A stretch of DNA of 5,703 nt, taken from positions 1-5,703 of the forward strand of contig JAIRKB010000191.1 of assembly GCA_031260385.1 (NCBI GenBank), written 5' to 3'. The notes below the pieces were generated by a model. The model was not told the origin of the DNA. It ran no database searches and was given only the letters and a program-made list of their open reading frames with translations. The translations under genes were made by a program, and so were the position numbers. The DNA comes from Propionibacteriaceae bacterium. Its GTDB lineage: Bacteria > Actinomycetota > Actinomycetes > Propionibacteriales > Propionibacteriaceae. This document shows, in pieces, positions 5,288 through 5,703 of the stretch (within the stretch, counting starts at the first letter, position 1; each line of letters starts with the position of its first letter).

Positions 5288-5321
5288 GATAAGCGGGGTG
5301 GTTTGCACCACCCCGCTTATC
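5288..5321 (-). terminator. Intrinsic-type terminator after the surface-protein gene
   Basis: GATAAGCGGGGTGGT (5288-5302) and ACCACCCCGCTTATC (5307-5321) form a perfect 15-bp stem with a 4-nt loop (TTGC). The hairpin lies 12 nt past the stop of the minus-strand gene ending at 5334. On that strand it is followed by CTATCTTTGAG, a short and imperfect T-rich tail. It separates that gene from the zinc-ribbon gene. On the plus strand there is no T-run, but the stem may block read-through from either side. Confidence 0.85.
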
Positions 5322-5333
5322 TAGGCGTATTAC

Positions 5334-5703
5334 TTAGCGAGTTGTCGCCCAGCGGCGGGCGCCTAGCGACAAGCTAAGGGCAATCAGCAGGACACTGACG
5401 CCGACCCCGACAGCCGAACCATTGGCGGCTGAACCGCCGGTATGGACGTCAGGGGGTTGGATATCCTCCGCTTGGACGGTGATCGAGATGTAGAAGAAGG
5501 TTGTCGCTGGCTGAATCATACCCATGATCAGATAATCACCGGCTGGCAGGTCAGCAGGGATCTGCACCTCCATGCGCGCACAACCCGTCGAAGCGGCGTT
5601 GAGCGTAGTCGACACCCCGACTGCCGTACATCCCGCAACGTCACCGGGCGCAGTGACCGTAGTGGAGACGTCTGGGACAACGGGGAAGACGCCAAATTTT
5701 GAA
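5334..5703 (-). CDS. C-terminal part of a secreted, C-terminally anchored surface protein (5' end outside window)
   Basis: The frame is open from the window edge to the stop at 5336-5334, giving 122 residues, so the start lies beyond 5703; an internal GTG at 5615 is not a credible start because the coding pattern continues upstream of it. Residues 1-80 of the fragment look like an extracellular beta-rich domain with two Cys (25 and 41) that could form a disulfide, and strands such as MEVQIPADLPAGDYLIMGMI. A short Pro/Asp hinge (IQPPD) leads to VHTGG (86-90), then one hydrophobic segment (about 95-113) and a basic end (GARRWATTR). This is the order of a cell-wall sorting signal, but the motif lacks the L-P of LPXTG; a plain C-terminal membrane anchor is the alternative. 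No enzymatic function is visible. The gene ends just before a strong terminator. Confidence 0.7.
   Translation of the reverse strand, partial: SKFGVFPVVPDVSTTVTAPGDVAGCTAVGVSTTLNAASTGCARMEVQIPADLPAGDYLIMGMIQPATTFFYISITVQAEDIQPPDVHTGGSAANGSAVGVGVSVLLIALSLSLGARRWATTR

Overview
The window looks like a piece of an actinobacterial (Actinomycetota) chromosome. It is moderately GC-rich by eye. Several genes start with GTG. Two minus-strand transcription units appear to be leaderless, with a TAnnnT box 7 nt before the ATG. The envelope proteins have the Pro/Thr-rich spacers typical of the phylum. I cannot name a genus from the sequence.

Layout from left to right. Positions 1-118 are the end of an IS21-family insertion sequence. 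The first 13 codons of its IstA transposase run leftwards out of the window, followed by two 18-bp direct repeats at 24-bp spacing and a presumed ...CGACA terminus. After a 212-nt gene-free stretch, a plus-strand gene (331-1392) encodes a single-pass membrane protein with a secreted two-part region; the C-terminal part looks PsbP/LpqN-like. A plus-strand DUF4143-type AAA ATPase follows (1521-2774). It is preceded by a 12-bp tandem repeat that is also a G-quadruplex motif, and by three 12-bp boxes spaced exactly 23 bp apart. A 115-bp imperfect palindrome (2780-2894) fills the gap between this gene and the convergent minus-strand operon.

From 2904 onward every gene is on the minus strand. In transcription order (right to left) they are: the 3' part of a surface protein with a C-terminal anchor (5334-5703, open at the window edge); a strong hairpin terminator (5288-5321); a zinc-ribbon, single-pass protein with a small secreted beta domain (4546-5220); a family 3 O-methyltransferase (3761-4480); and a two-gene RHH/GNAT toxin-antitoxin module (3389-3667 and 2904-3383). 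The antitoxin promoter carries an inverted repeat in its spacer, a likely autoregulatory operator.

The only clear functional pair is the toxin-antitoxin operon. The ATPase, methyltransferase and envelope proteins look like separate units. I see no CRISPR array, tRNA, rRNA or complete mobile element. The least explained signals are the 23-bp-phased boxes before the ATPase and the long palindrome after it.
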